From contig OW386291.2 of the NCBI GenBank assembly GCA_936432065.2, forward strand, positions 20,933,821-20,997,820: DNA of 64,000 nt. Reading direction: 5' to 3'. This document shows, piece after piece, positions 53,895 to 64,000 of this stretch (positions are counted from its first letter, which is position 1; each line of letters starts with the position of its first letter). The notes under the pieces were generated by a model. That model had not been told where the DNA came from, searched no databases, and saw only the letters and a program-made list of their open reading frames with translations. The translations under genes and the position numbers were made by a program. The DNA is from Rutpela maculata. Its lineage: Eukaryota > Arthropoda > Insecta > Coleoptera > Cerambycidae.

Positions 53895-54404
53895 CAAGGT
53901 GTCCCCGGATGGGATTAGCTATACAACAAATGACCAAAATTTTAATTTTTGGACAAAAAGTCACTATAAAAATTTAAAAATACGATATATGTTAAAAAAA
54001 AATATTTTTTTTTATGAAGGAGCAGGGTGCTTAAAAATTCCAAAAATATGAATTTTGCCTAAGAGTAAACTACCTTTATTTTTCATTTTTAATAAAAAAG
54101 CCATTTGAAATACTTTTCTTTCATAAACCTAAATTTTTTAGTATCCGTTACGGAAAAATACGAAAACTGAGGTGAGGCATTGGGGAAAAAGACGTATTAA
54201 ACAAGATTTAATAAACAATTTTTTCAAATTGCATTTTCTCTTGGGTCAAATTCATATTTTTGAAATTTTTGAGCGCCCTGCATAAAAAAGTACATTTTCT
54301 TAACACATCGTATTTCTTTAAGAAACAAAATTTTTTTATAGTGACTGTCGAAAAACTAAAATTTAGGTCCACTTGTGGTATAGTCCCCATTTGGGGACAC
54401 CCTG
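53895..54404. mobile_element. TA-flanked MITE, 510 bp
   Basis: The left end CAAGGTGTCCCCGGATGGGA and right end TCCCCATTTGGGGACACCCTG are inverse. TA lies on both sides (53893-53894, 54405-54406). The TIRs extend about 150 bp (for example TTTGAATTTTGCC-type blocks in both halves). Mariner-type, no transposase. It is nested in the centre of the 7.8-kb element. Confidence 0.8.
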
Positions 54405-56049
54405 TATATTATTTGCTACCCCCTTGTGCATATACCACGGAAATTGCATGTTATATAGCACACATGTAACATCAGAACATATTTTAAGGTAAATATTTTG
54501 AAATACAATATATGTCTTTTACATGTATGTTATATATTTGCCACATATGAGTATGTTACAAGTTATGTTGCCATTACATGGCTATAACTTTTTTTGTGGC
54601 TGAAATTTTAAGGTCCATGTACCTTACATTTACCATACATCCAATATCCTTGGATATAACATGTTGAATAGATTACGTAAGAGAAACATACCAGGTATGT
54701 ATCCGTGTTCATTGGGAATACCAAAATAGCCATTTTTGGCATATTTTGCTGTCTAGCTCCTAAACCGACGATTGTATTAAAATGAAACCAACGTAAATTT
54801 TCTTATATTAGGGTCGTACATGAAAGAAAAATGAGCGAAAAAAGTAGGTTCACTTTTTTTTTTTAAAGGGGTTTTCAAAATTTCAACATCCCGTATCATG
54901 GAAACCGCGCGGTATTCGATAAAAGTTTTTTCACAAATCATCATCCCTCCTTAAGGGCACTAGTATGTGTAGTATTGCAGATTGGAAATAATAGCCGTTT
55001 GTCCTGTATAGAAGACCCCCAAATTCGGACAGCGCGACCTTTCCGGCTTCGTACAGCCAAAACCGTTTGTCCTACGGCAAATGTGTAATATATATATATA
55101 TTATGTAGGGGAGGGATGATTCTTCAAAAAGTGTAACTTGATAAAGAGCCCTACGGGCAATAGGGAAACAGATATGGACACATAAGTCAAATTTCAAAGT
55201 TTCAACCCCTAAAAATAGGGGACGCACATGGTGTAGCAGGGTGTAGTTTTCTGTGCTTGCTTATTATGCCCTCTTAAACAACTTCCATAAAAAAAAGTCC
55301 GCAGTACGCAAAATTTTTCATGATGTCTAATTCGACTGGACTATAGGAAATAAAGAAGTTATGGCGGAAAAATGTGCGTATTTATATTTTTTATATAAAA
55401 AGGTCGCCATTTTGTTACTCTAATTAGCCAGTAATTTAAAAAAATAAATCTCAAATACAGTTTTTCGTTAAGATGTAACATTACCTAGATGCTCATTTTT
55501 TTTTGCTCATTTAAAGCACTTGCTTTAGAAAAAAATGCATTTTAAACTTTAAAGGTAATTTCGAAACACTTGGATACCAAATATGACCTTAAATTTCTCC
55601 GAAATTGTTAATCCTGCATCAATAATCGAAAAATATAATTAATTCCCAGTTTGTAGTTTCTGTAATTGGTCTGTAACATTTTTTCAATAAAGTAATACTT
55701 TGCGAGATAATTGACGAAAGCTGTTTGGAAATACCTTTTTTTTAAGTTAAAACCGCAATTTTGAAGTCGTTATAACTTAAAAACTATCAATTTATGTGAA
55801 AAATTGCATAGAACCTTTTCTTCTTAAAATTCGATTCTATTTCAGCTCCAATAAATATATATATATATATTTCTAAGTGCCCTGGGAGGCGGTCGCATCC
55901 ACCTATAAATTAGCAAGCCCCCGCACAATATAGAAACTTTTCTGTGAAGCATTTACTATTATACTGCCAAAAATGAACGAAATCCGTTCAATATGACATT
56001 ATTCGGAAATTAAAACCTCTAGTTACTGTACTATAGTCAGTGTATAAAA

Positions 56050-56535
56050 TCCGAATCAAACTTGAAAGTTGCCAATAATTTTTCTCACAAAATTACTCCA
56101 AATAAAAGTTCAGTGATTCGAAAAAATGCATCGTTTAGTTGTACAGGGCAGACCAAATTAGATGAGATTTGGTGTTTTCTCTAAAACTATGGCAGATAGA
56201 CAAAAACTAATGTAGGTGTCGTGAGTTCGATTTTCGAGAAACAAAGAATGGCGCAAATCGCGATCACAACTTTAATTAGCTATTCAACGATATATGTTGT
56301 CATATTTATCTCTAGAGAAAGTGGTTAATTTTCTAAAAATTTAATATATTGGTGAGGAGGCCATGGAAAACTATTAACAACAACACGTCTTATAATATAA
56401 AATAATTTTGCCAAAAATAGGAAAAACTAAACTACAATAAATGTTCGAATTGTCTTTCATTGGCATATTATGCATATTTATTGAGAAGGCCATGTACAAG
56501 TAACTATACTAATATAAATTCGTCTATAGAATTTA
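56050..56535. other. no gene recognised
   Basis: Spacer between the long inverted repeat and the Harbinger relic; no recognised feature. Confidence 0.4.
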
Positions 56536-56538
56536 AAA

Positions 56539-56756
56539 ATGAGCATTAAGAAAACAACAAATAACAGTGGATTTCTGAGGAAATTACAAAATTTCTTGAA
56601 TTATATGAAAAAGAGACGTGTTTATGGGATGCGCATTTTAATTGTTATAAAAATAGAGAATCTCGAGTAATTGTTCATGAAAAAATAGCAACAACAATGG
56701 CGATTGATGGTTTTGACAGTGTGAATGTAAGGCTAAGATTCGTTCAATAAACGGTT
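56539..56756 (+). pseudogene. MADF-domain accessory gene remnant (PIF/Harbinger)
   Basis: The frame from 56565 reads QWISEEITKFLELYEKETCL then WDAHFNCYKNRESR and ATTMAIDGFDSVNV. This is a MADF DNA-binding domain (W..E....FLELY....CLWD.....Y.NR..R), of the kind encoded by the second gene of animal Harbinger elements. A start MSIKKTTNN at 56539 is in a different frame, so one frameshift separates it from the domain. The domain is cut off near 56750, where the transposase remnant begins on the opposite strand. Confidence 0.65.
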
Positions 56757-56990
56757 TCTAAAAGATTCAGGATCTTCTATTGAAAGTTTTAACACTCTTT
56801 CTGATGCACCTAAGTTTTCTCTACTTGCAATCCATTTTCTTAACCAGATACGGTCTCTTTGCTTATCATTTAGTTTATTTTCCACGTTGCTAATCTATTG
56901 GAACAATCCCTCATAGAACAATGCAGCACTCGTTACGAATTATTATTTTCTTTAATTTATTACTTGACATTTTGTTTCAATAACCACGTG
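56737..56990 (-). pseudogene. Harbinger transposase N-terminus, internally deleted element
   Basis: The minus-strand frame at 56737-56888 reads RDRIWLRKWIASRENLGASE then RVLKLSIEDPESFRNRLLNE, the conserved N-terminal segment of PIF/Harbinger nucleases (RR.WVR.WL.RR...GA...LL.EL..EDP..FRN.LR). Upstream, a second frame begins MSSNKLKK at 56971-56990. The nuclease core is missing: sequence jumps directly into the convergent MADF remnant at about 56740. The transposase and accessory gene tails have been joined by an internal deletion. Confidence 0.65.
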
Positions 56991-56994
56991 CACT

Positions 56995-58620
56995 CAGAAG
57001 TCAAAGAATAAGACTGACTAGATAAAATTTAAAATTGTGTGTAAACCTCTACTGGCGCGCAAGTTGGGCTGGCGTGGCAACTGGCGCCAGTAAATTCATG
57101 CATGTATAAACCTGGCATTGGGTACATTTTATGAAAAAGACAAATTATTCATATTATTTGTTAACAAACAATCATTTGTTAAAGCACCGTTTATTAATAA
57201 CATTTGATTCAAATATATTTGCATTATTTTTTGGAAAGTCATCATCAAATGCAATAGGTAATTATTTTTTCTTTTATTTCTTTTCCGAGACTTTTGTATA
57301 CTTATATTACATTAAAAATAATACTCTCTATGTTTTATTTCAGTACCAACCTTTACCACATTGCTTTGAGGATGGTTCATCAGATGATATACATACACAG
57401 AGTCTAAGAAGAAGAGCCAGATGAAGCTCAACATACAAGAAATTACTTTTAGAGCTTAGCGACACTAGAAAAATTAAAAAGTAAAATTAACATCGTTAAA
57501 ACAGGAGCTGACAGTCTTAACTCGCTAAGCTATAATAACGAATTATTACCGAACTAACTGCTAGTAATATTTTCTAATAATGCTAATATACTAGATATGC
57601 ACTGACAGATTTTCCAAATTTATTAAGGTACCTATTACCTCTATATATATAACCTTAAAATATTCTAAATTAGTTTTAAAAACATATCGATTTCAGTAGA
57701 AATTAATTAAATGAAAAATTATTGTTTTAAAATAAGATTAAATAATATCATCAAATAATTTTCTCGGTTTGACCTAAATGCCACTAGACATTCAGTAAAG
57801 ATAATGCAAGTGGCTGTAAAATATGTTGGGTGCATTTCTCAATATAGTATAATGAATTGGTCATTAGATTTTAAATTTTTTGCCTAATCATCAGCCAAGA
57901 GAATGTGTTATGTGAACAAAGCAACTAATTACCATATCTATCGTAGTTTTAAGTTTGACTTTTGGCCCTGCTAGAGAGTATAGTAGAAAGTTGTTGTACT
58001 TCTCATTTTTCCAAATCGTCCCCCTTTGGCACAGAGTACATATACTTTTCATCACTTCGATGAGGATAGTGATGCGAATTTTAGAAACTTAAAATCATAA
58101 TTGAAGTTATTCTCAGTCTTGGTGTCATATCTTTAATTTTTGGACAGTATTTATTTGACATTTGAGCGTTACTTAAGAGTACGCAAAGCTTTTAGTCTTT
58201 TAATATATTGTATATAGTTTAATTAGTGAATGGGTTTCATATATACCAATTTTTGTAGAGAATAAGTTTTTGTTAACCCAGCCGATATGGATATATGCAG
58301 CGATTAAGAATCGACTCATTTATTGTATTGAAGGTGTATTTGTTAATTAACATAGAATAAACGGCAATCAGTTATAATAACCTAGTATTATTAATTTAAT
58401 GTATTTATATCTTCTAATAAAGAACACGACACTTTTTATATTTTTACTGTTTATTTAATTGCTTATTTATAAATTGTTTGTTTTCAGCAACGTCTTTATT
58501 AAATTATGATCTAATTAAGATGTACTTATACTTAATAAAATATCGATACAAAATGTGTGTTTTAATTCTTACTTTTTTTTTGTGAAAAAACATTTTGCCT
58601 ATAAAACATTTACTTCATAT
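56995..58620. other. no gene recognised
   Basis: AT-rich. A GGCGCGCAAGTT / AACTGGCGCC-type cluster at 57053-57093 may be the outer end of the Harbinger relic. A 97-codon frame at 57131-57424 is AT-driven with no domain. Confidence 0.4.
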
Positions 58621-58628
58621 GATGATCG

Positions 58629-58760
58629 ACCACGATAACTCAGTCGGTGTACTACATAAAGTACACCGACTGAGCAAGGATAAACTAGTTGGTGTCTATA
58701 TAGCCCTGGGTTCAAATGGCAGCTTGAGATGGCAAATTTTTTAATGCACGCATGTACTTA
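58629..58760 (+). repeat. tRNA-like element with embedded palindrome
   Basis: It has an A-box-like ATAACTCAGTCGGTGTAC (58637-58654) and a B-box-like GGGTTCAAATGG (58707-58718). Between them is a perfect inverse of the A-box segment, GTACACCGACTGAG (58660-58673), making a hairpin. The spacing and body do not fit a tRNA gene; it is a SINE head or relic. Confidence 0.45.
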
Positions 58761-58764
58761 ACTT

Positions 58765-59160
58765 TATTGGAATTTATGTGATTTGTGTGAATTGTTTTAT
58801 GTTATTTATGTCACACATTACCTACCAATACAAATTATACAATACACACAAGAAAGGGAATACCATCAGTGACTATTTATTACTATTTGAAAAAAAAAAT
58901 GAAAATATATTTTTTCCCTCGTGAAAAACAGTAATTTCTAAACCTAAATAATGACTAATAATTGTATTACTAATTTTTGGCAACATATCTGCTTTATACA
59001 ATAACAGAAGTATTTTTTTATTATCTAGAAAAGCTAAATTAATATCTCCATTTGCAATTTTCCAGTAGTAGAAGATTGTTGTAAAAGTATGCTTATAAAT
59101 TTTTACTCGGTCTTAATTTTAAACATCACAATGTTAATTAATTTTATATATTATCCAACA
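58765..59160. other. no gene recognised
   Basis: AT-rich; no supported feature. Confidence 0.4.
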
Positions 59161-59164
59161 TACA

Positions 59165-59292
59165 GACCCTTTCGCGAATACACGCCACTGGCAAGGGTCC
59201 CGTACACAGAAAAATATCCCCCTTCAGCACCCGCGGCTGCCATAGTCAGCGCCGCCTTAGTATACATAACAAACTCTCTATACTTTGGCTAA
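59165..59292 (+). CDS. candidate 3'-terminal exon, unrecognised
   Basis: After an acceptor-like ACATACAG at 59158-59165 the frame reads PFREYTPLARVPYTEKYPPS then APAAAIVSAALVYITNSLYF before TAA/TAG-proximal sequence, about 42 codons ending at 59290. It is GC-rich inside AT-rich DNA and its codons look selected (Ala/Pro-rich). I do not recognise the protein. It could be the last exon of a gene starting to the left, or chance; no partner exon was identified. Confidence 0.3.
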
Positions 59293-59299
59293 GATACCG

Positions 59300-60840
59300 G
59301 GTCTAGGTAATATATGGTCGAAGTGTTTACGTGATGGAGACTGCTGTGAAGTCGACAGTGACTGAACATTCTAACTTTTAGGCATTCGTTTATTTGCGAT
59401 TTTATAAAAAGTCACTAGAGTAGAAATATTTAGTTAAAATAAAGCTTACAAAAAAAATTTATTTAGGTACTTTCTATTAAAAATAGAATTATATTACAGC
59501 TATACTTAAATATATAATTTCCCCTCCACTGAGAGAACTAATGGAGTCACAAAAAAACTCATTACACTTTTTTTTGTGGAAAATTTAGTTTACTTTCATT
59601 TGTGTAATCACAAAAATCTTGATACAATTCGCCGTTTTCGAGATAATGTTGAAGTACGATTTTGAGGTCATAACGGCCGAACCAATTTTTTTTCTGAATT
59701 TTGTTCGTCTCAAAAAACTGTCTATGCTCACCCAATTTCAGGTTTGTATCACAATCTGAACGATTCTTGAGAAAATTCGAATTAAGCAACTCCACTAAAA
59801 TGTCATCAGTCTATTTACAGGTTAACTTGCAATGTTGGTTAGGTTTTCAAGCTACGAGACGTAATGGATTTTAAAATATTTACTTGGAAACAAACATATT
59901 TTCAAAATTCTTACTTGGAGACCTCGAGAAGTCTGCAAGAATTGGTAAAATTTATCAATGGATTCCTTTCAACGTTTACGAATAAATATAAAAATATAAT
60001 CATCCATAACATATCCTGTGCGTGCTCCCGGCGAATTCACCACAAATTTAATTTAACAAACTAAACATCCTAGCTTCAACAGCATTTTCTCTTAGCTTTT
60101 AGCTAATGTAGCCACAATTTGAACAAAGTGCATTCTTTCTGTATAAATTATTAAAGTTGAAGTAAAATTGTATGAGAGGAGCCTTATATTTTATAGGTTT
60201 ATTTCGAACAAAACTTTCGTATTTTGTTGTTCCAATGTTCTTTTAAATGTTATTATCCATTTTTTTTAAACATAGGGACAAATATTCTAGTATTGAAAAT
60301 ATATCAAATATTCCAAAAATAATGAAACTTTCAATCGCTAAATACGAAAATGAAAATTTAAGAACACCGACGTCTTGGAAGCGTTGTACGGCTTAATAGG
60401 AAGATTACATGAAACAAAAAAGTATAACTACTCGGAAGGAATGTAAAGCTTCAAATTAAAACTTCTTAATAACGGAAATATTAAACAACGGCCACATTCT
60501 GTTAATGTTATTTTAAAGCAAGCAAATAATCCGAGAATTTTGTAAACAGAATATTCAGAAAAGTCATGAAAAAATACACGTTTAAAGGACACAAATCCAG
60601 ACTCGATTTTACCTTGGTATCAGGGCAAAAGAAAATTTATTAGAATAATATTGAACAGGTGTTAAGCAATTTAAAATGGTTCACACTTATTTCATAAAAA
60701 ATTATCGAGTTTTAGTGTGTATCGTTGCTCTAATCTGGGCATGCTAAAAAACAAAATTATATATATTAGTGGGGTCGGGTAGCTAAAAAAAACTTCACAT
60801 CTGGCAACCAATGCGCCCCTTTGGATTCAGATAGTACATA
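59300..60840. other. no gene recognised
   Basis: Frames at 59562-59795 (minus) and 59864-60064 (plus) are open but have no domain, and their surroundings are typical of AT-rich repeats. Confidence 0.4.
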
Positions 60841-61328
60841 GGTAGACCAGGGCCGGATTAAAGATTGGCGCGCCCCTAGGCTAATCATGTATTTGCGCCC
60901 TCTTATTCATAATAAGAAAATTAATGAGCGGGGAGGTGAAATCTGAAAAAAACATCATTTTTTGTCCAGATTAAAAAATTGACGAGCGGGGAGGGGCGGA
61001 GATATATGAAAAAAATGTTTGTCCCACTTTCAAAATTGATGGGGAAGAAATCTAAAAAAATTTTTAATCAACATTGATGACCAGGGAGAGTGGCCAGCGG
61101 CTACAATAAAGGCAGCGGCATTACTATAGGAGCGGAAAGATATAATATATATCTCTTTCCGTTCCTATTTTCCTGTAAATAATCCTGTAAAATGTTGATG
61201 TATTGAAAAGGAACATATAGGAGACGTATATATTTCCTTAATTGGCACAAAAAGTTGAACTGGCGCATGCCGGTCAAATTGCAGTGTTTTTTGCTTTAGT
61301 GCTTTGGGACGAACAATATGAGACCGGC

Positions 61329-61558
61329 GCGGAAGGTATACAGAGGTGTACAGACGATCCAACCACCCAACCAACCTTCTCGGTACACTTTGAAAATTTC
61401 CATGACAACTCGTAAAAGTGAGCTGGTCTGCTGGAATTCCAGCGTCTTCAAAGCATACCGACAGCAGACCAGCTCACTTTTACGAGTTCGCATGGCAATA
61501 TCCAAAGTGTACCGAGAAGGTCGGTTGGTTGGTTGGATCGTCTGTAGACCTCTATATA
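61329..61558. mobile_element. fold-back element, 100-bp arms
   Basis: The arms 61329-61432 and 61461-61558 pair: CAGACGATCCAACCA against TGGTTGGATCGTCTG, TTCTCGGTACACTTTG against CAAAGTGTACCGAGAA, and ACTCGTAAAAGTGAGCTGGT against ACCAGCTCACTTTTACGAGT. The spacer is 28 bp. Confidence 0.88.
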
Positions 61559-61796
61559 AAGTGCAGAGCAGGTCGGGTGTTTTTTTGTACTATCCGCGGG
61601 TTTAGGTGAACTATACAATACAGAGGTAATAAATTCGACAATTTTATCAAAATAAAATAATCAAATAAATAATTTTCTTGTATAAAAAAAAGTACAGACG
61701 TAGATATAAGGAAGGCCTTCGACTATACCCGGAAGGATCTGGCCCCCCGCATCAAATCATGGGTCCCGGTACTAAATTCACTGGCGGACCCCCATG

Positions 61797-62215
61797 CCTA
61801 ATAATTGATGAGCGGGAAAATTTTTTTTGTCAAAATCTCTGGCAGGCCCTCGCTACGGGCCCCCGCACTTTAATTGTTGAGCGAGGGCGAGAAATTTGAA
61901 AAAAAAAATTTTGCCAAAACTTCTGGCGGGCCTTCACTACGGGCCCTCGCGCTTAATTGATGAGCGAATGGAAGAAATTTGAAAAAAGTTTTGCCAAAAT
62001 CTCTGGCGGGCTCCTGCTACGGGCCCTTCCAAACACAACGGGCCCCTGTGCTTAATAATTGATAAGCGAAAGGGAGAAATTTGCAAAAAAAAAATTTTGC
62101 CAAAATCTCTGGTGGGCCCCTCGAAAGCCAACGGGCCCTCACGCTTAATAATTGATGAGCGGGGGGAGAAATTTGAAAGAAAAAAATTTGCCAAAATCTC
62201 TGGCGGGCCCCTCGG
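61797..62215 (+). repeat. five-unit GC/A-rich minisatellite
   Basis: Units of 72-100 bp start at 61797, 61869, 61951, 62051 and 62143. The consensus is TTAATAATTGATGAGCG, GAGAAATTTGAAAAA, TTTTGCCAAAATCTCTGGCG, then GGCCC-rich sequence with ACGGGCCC. Confidence 0.8.
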
Positions 62216-62244
62216 TATCCAATAGACTTGCCATACGGGGGGCC

Positions 62245-62955
62245 TGGGAAGGATTACGGCAATAAAAATTTCAGATATGGATAATTACTTTAAACGTATG
62301 AACAGGACTCTACTTTAAATTATATCGCATTTTCTATTTTATATTATTTACTTCTCTCTTAAATATAAATAAACGAATATTTAGGTATTTTGGTATTTAT
62401 AATTCTTAATACGAATATAATTATAAAATGTAACCAAAATAGTTACATAGAATGGGTTTACATAGGCTTACACAAATTTATTAATTTCGGCCCAGATAAG
62501 ACGGCGGGTACAAAAGTTTTTTATGCTTGTCTTTCCTTAAACAAACATTCTTTACGCTCATTATACCAACTCGATTTTATGGCTATTTTTTTCGCCAGTC
62601 CCTTATGCATTATACGACATTATAATGCATTTATTTTCCAAAAGTCAATGGTAAACAGTACATGTCATGTCGGCCGTCGAGAGATAAATTTAGTTAGTTT
62701 TGAAAGGTAGACGAGTTTAAAAAGCCTGGTACACAAATTTTCCTGGCCCTCTAGCGATGTTGATGATAATTAATATGGCCGCCAAGATTTTGTGACACAC
62801 TTCTACATTTCCTTATATAACTCGGGTTTGTATTTTAATATCAACCCATATTATTAGTGATTATTAATCAGGAGAAAACGCGCTTTCCAACGTTATATTT
62901 GACATTTTTAAGTTTAAGTTTAAGTTCATAATAACAGAAATATTTGTAAGTTTAT
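62245..62955. other. no gene recognised
   Basis: A 106-codon frame at 62390-62710 has no domain or splice context; otherwise empty. Confidence 0.4.
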
Positions 62956-62961
62956 TAAAAT

Positions 62962-63200
62962 TTTTGTTTTTATTTTGATTTTTTCGAAACATTTTGCTAG
63001 ATAACTTGGAATCTATTACATGTAGCTGAAAACGTGTTCCATACTTTTTTGTTCGTCAAAAAATTACTGTTTGTGATAAAATAGAAGCCAAAAATAATTT
63101 CTTGACGAACAAAAAAGTATAGGACACGTTCTCAGCTACATGTAATGGATTCCAAATTATTGAGCAAAATGTTTCGAAAAAATCAAAATAAAAACAAAAG
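62962..63200. mobile_element. fold-back element, about 100-bp arms
   Basis: The arms 62962-63061 and 63102-63200 pair: TTTTTCGAAACATTTTGCT against AGCAAAATGTTTCGAAAAA, TTACATGTAGCTGA against TCAGCTACATGTAA, and TACTTTTTTGTTCGTCAA against TTGACGAACAAAAAAGTA. The loop is 40 bp. No coding capacity. Confidence 0.9.
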
Positions 63201-63237
63201 CACAGCACTGTTTTTAGTGGTAGCCTTAATAAAGGAG

Positions 63238-63727
63238 TCATAGCGCATCTGCTATGACTCTTCGACACGGCTCAATGTTTTTAACTGTATCTCCTTAGCA
63301 GCTCCGTACAGTAATATTGCGCAGTAGCTGCCGGCTTCTAAAATTTCTTGTACATATATAGATGTTATATAATATTACACGCTATCTTATTGCGACTTAG
63401 CCATAATAAACCTTCACAGGTATATCGTATTTCACGATAACAGCTTCTCTTATTAATTGCTTATCTTCAAGATATCATATTACACCTTTGTTTCTCATAA
63501 CTTGTGCAGACTGCAGAACTGCAATTCCTTTGTTATATATTTTGCTTATTCAGGTTCTGTATGTTATAAATACGACTAAACACGCTTTGTTGAATCAGTT
63601 ATTAAACTCAGTTAGAATGCAACACTTCTAATTTATCATTATATTCCTTCTCCAAGAGCCAACGTTGGCTCCATGTAACTAAATAAAAGTTTTTAAAAAG
63701 TCATTCATGTGAACCGTGATCTAACAT
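63238..63727 (+). promoter_or_regulatory. probable 5' LTR at the window edge (start uncertain)
   Basis: It lies just upstream of a tRNA-type primer site. A TATAAATA box sits at 63564-63571 and AATAAA at 63682-63687, in the order expected of U3-R-U5. The 5' boundary is not defined because the second LTR lies outside the window. Confidence 0.55.
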
Positions 63728-64000
63728 TGGCGCAGTCGGTAGGATCCGTAAACATCATCAGAACAAGAAGCCTAACTGGTAGTGAAGCGTAAGAGAACAA
63801 GGAGAACATCTGCAGAAGGTGCCTAACTAGTGCGTGTACATCTATTAGAACAAGGAGACCTTCCTCACTGGTGGTGGCGGATCCCAATCCCTTGACGGAC
63901 GAAAAACCTACTCATGGAGATGAAATTAACGTAAGTCATTTTAAGAATCATCTCGTTATTTCTTTTCATTTTACAATTATTATTTCTCACAATTATTTAC
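63728..64000 (+). mobile_element. LTR retroelement leader, cut by the window end
   Basis: TGGCGCAGTCGGT (63728-63740) follows the LTR and fits pairing with the 3' end of tRNA-Ser, the primer type used by 17.6/297-like Gypsy-group elements (established knowledge, recalled). It is followed by a leader; a GTAAG donor-like site lies at 63931-63935. No Gag frame is reached before position 64000. Confidence 0.6.

Larger units (their letters stand above)
48219..56044. mobile_element. 7.8-kb element or pair bounded by a long inverted repeat
   Basis: The left arm (48219-about 49940) and right arm (about 54712-56044) are inverse copies. Outer ends: CTATAGTACAGTACCTAGAG against CTCTAGTTACTGTACTATAG. 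Middle: GTGCGGGGGCTTGCTAATTT against its inverse at 55905-55924. Inner: TAGGGGACGCACATGGTGTA at 55215-55234 against its inverse at 49423-49442. The left arm is longer by internal insertions. The arms consist partly of family R sequence. The 4.7-kb centre has no complete ORF but holds a fold-back, a 140-bp tandem array, a short coding-like piece and a MITE. Whether this is one transposon with long TIRs or two inverted copies of a repeat is unresolved. Confidence 0.7.
60848..62240 (+). repeat. GGCCGGATTA-type repeat with GC-rich units
   Basis: It begins CCAGGGCCGGATTAAAGATT and contains repeated TTGATGAGCGGGGA plus GAAATCTGAAAAAA units at 60935-61060, and the better-ordered array at 61797-62215. 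A fold-back (61329-61558) interrupts it. The unit is shared with 8250-8350. Confidence 0.55.

Noticed and set aside
57131..57424. 97-codon plus-strand frame
   Set aside because: Phe/Tyr/Ile-rich composition as expected from AT-rich DNA, with no domain.
59562..59795. 77-codon minus-strand frame with FGRYDLKIVLQHYLENGEL
   Set aside because: No domain; the underlying DNA reads like the AT-rich repeat found at many places, and the frame has no start or splice context.

Overview
This window is nuclear DNA of an insect: it is AT-rich, has spliced genes with GT-AG introns, and is crowded with arthropod-type transposons (mariner relatives, Tc1, hAT, PIF/Harbinger, R1/Jockey/RTE-type non-LTR elements, Gypsy-type LTR elements, hairpin-ended Helitron-like repeats). 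The first Liprin-alpha exon reads almost like the fly protein as I remember it, and three telomere-type CCTAA units follow one retroelement. I cannot assign an order.

Only two host genes are secure, and they lie head to head. The first coding exon of Liprin-alpha is at 25938-26186 on the minus strand. No other Liprin exon was found, so 1-25937 is probably its first intron. About 0.7 kb away, TMEM183 runs on the plus strand in three coding exons (26903-26951, 27421-28209, 47620-47840), which splice in phase to 352 residues. Its second intron is 19.4 kb and almost entirely transposon-derived. 47841-64000 lies downstream of TMEM183 and has no secure gene.

1-25.9 kb: three decayed mariner-type (DUF4817-like) transposases (2.5-3.4, 6.1-7.2, 18.7-19.6 kb), their terminal repeats and internally deleted relatives, several fold-back elements, and copies of two dispersed repeat families, here called A and B. 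Each family ends in a short 3' hairpin whose stem is repeated inverted near the 5' end, and each carries a GACAGACA-type tract. These are Helentron/DINE-like features.

28.2-47.6 kb (TMEM183 intron 2): a fold-back element carrying a Tc1-like element, a hAT MITE with a perfect 8-bp duplication, a young 4.1-kb Gypsy-type LTR element with one 934-codon ORF from which reverse transcriptase, RNase H and the integrase core have been removed in frame, a 5'-truncated non-LTR element with a 26-bp target duplication, a tRNA-like SINE, a family A element, a Jockey-type reverse transcriptase fragment, a 150-bp (TA)n tract, and a hAT relic nested in an older repeat (family R).

47.8-64 kb: a 7.8-kb long inverted repeat with a nested fold-back, a 140-bp tandem array and a TA-flanked MITE; a collapsed Harbinger element that still shows a MADF accessory domain and a transposase N-terminus; a tRNA-like element; a GC-rich minisatellite; two more fold-backs; and, at the right edge, the start of an LTR retroelement with a tRNA-Ser-type primer site.

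The most unusual signals are families A and B, the internally deleted but ORF-preserving LTR element, and the density of long fold-backs. Transposon boundaries rest on inverted repeats and target duplications read by eye; all divergence and family statements need alignment.
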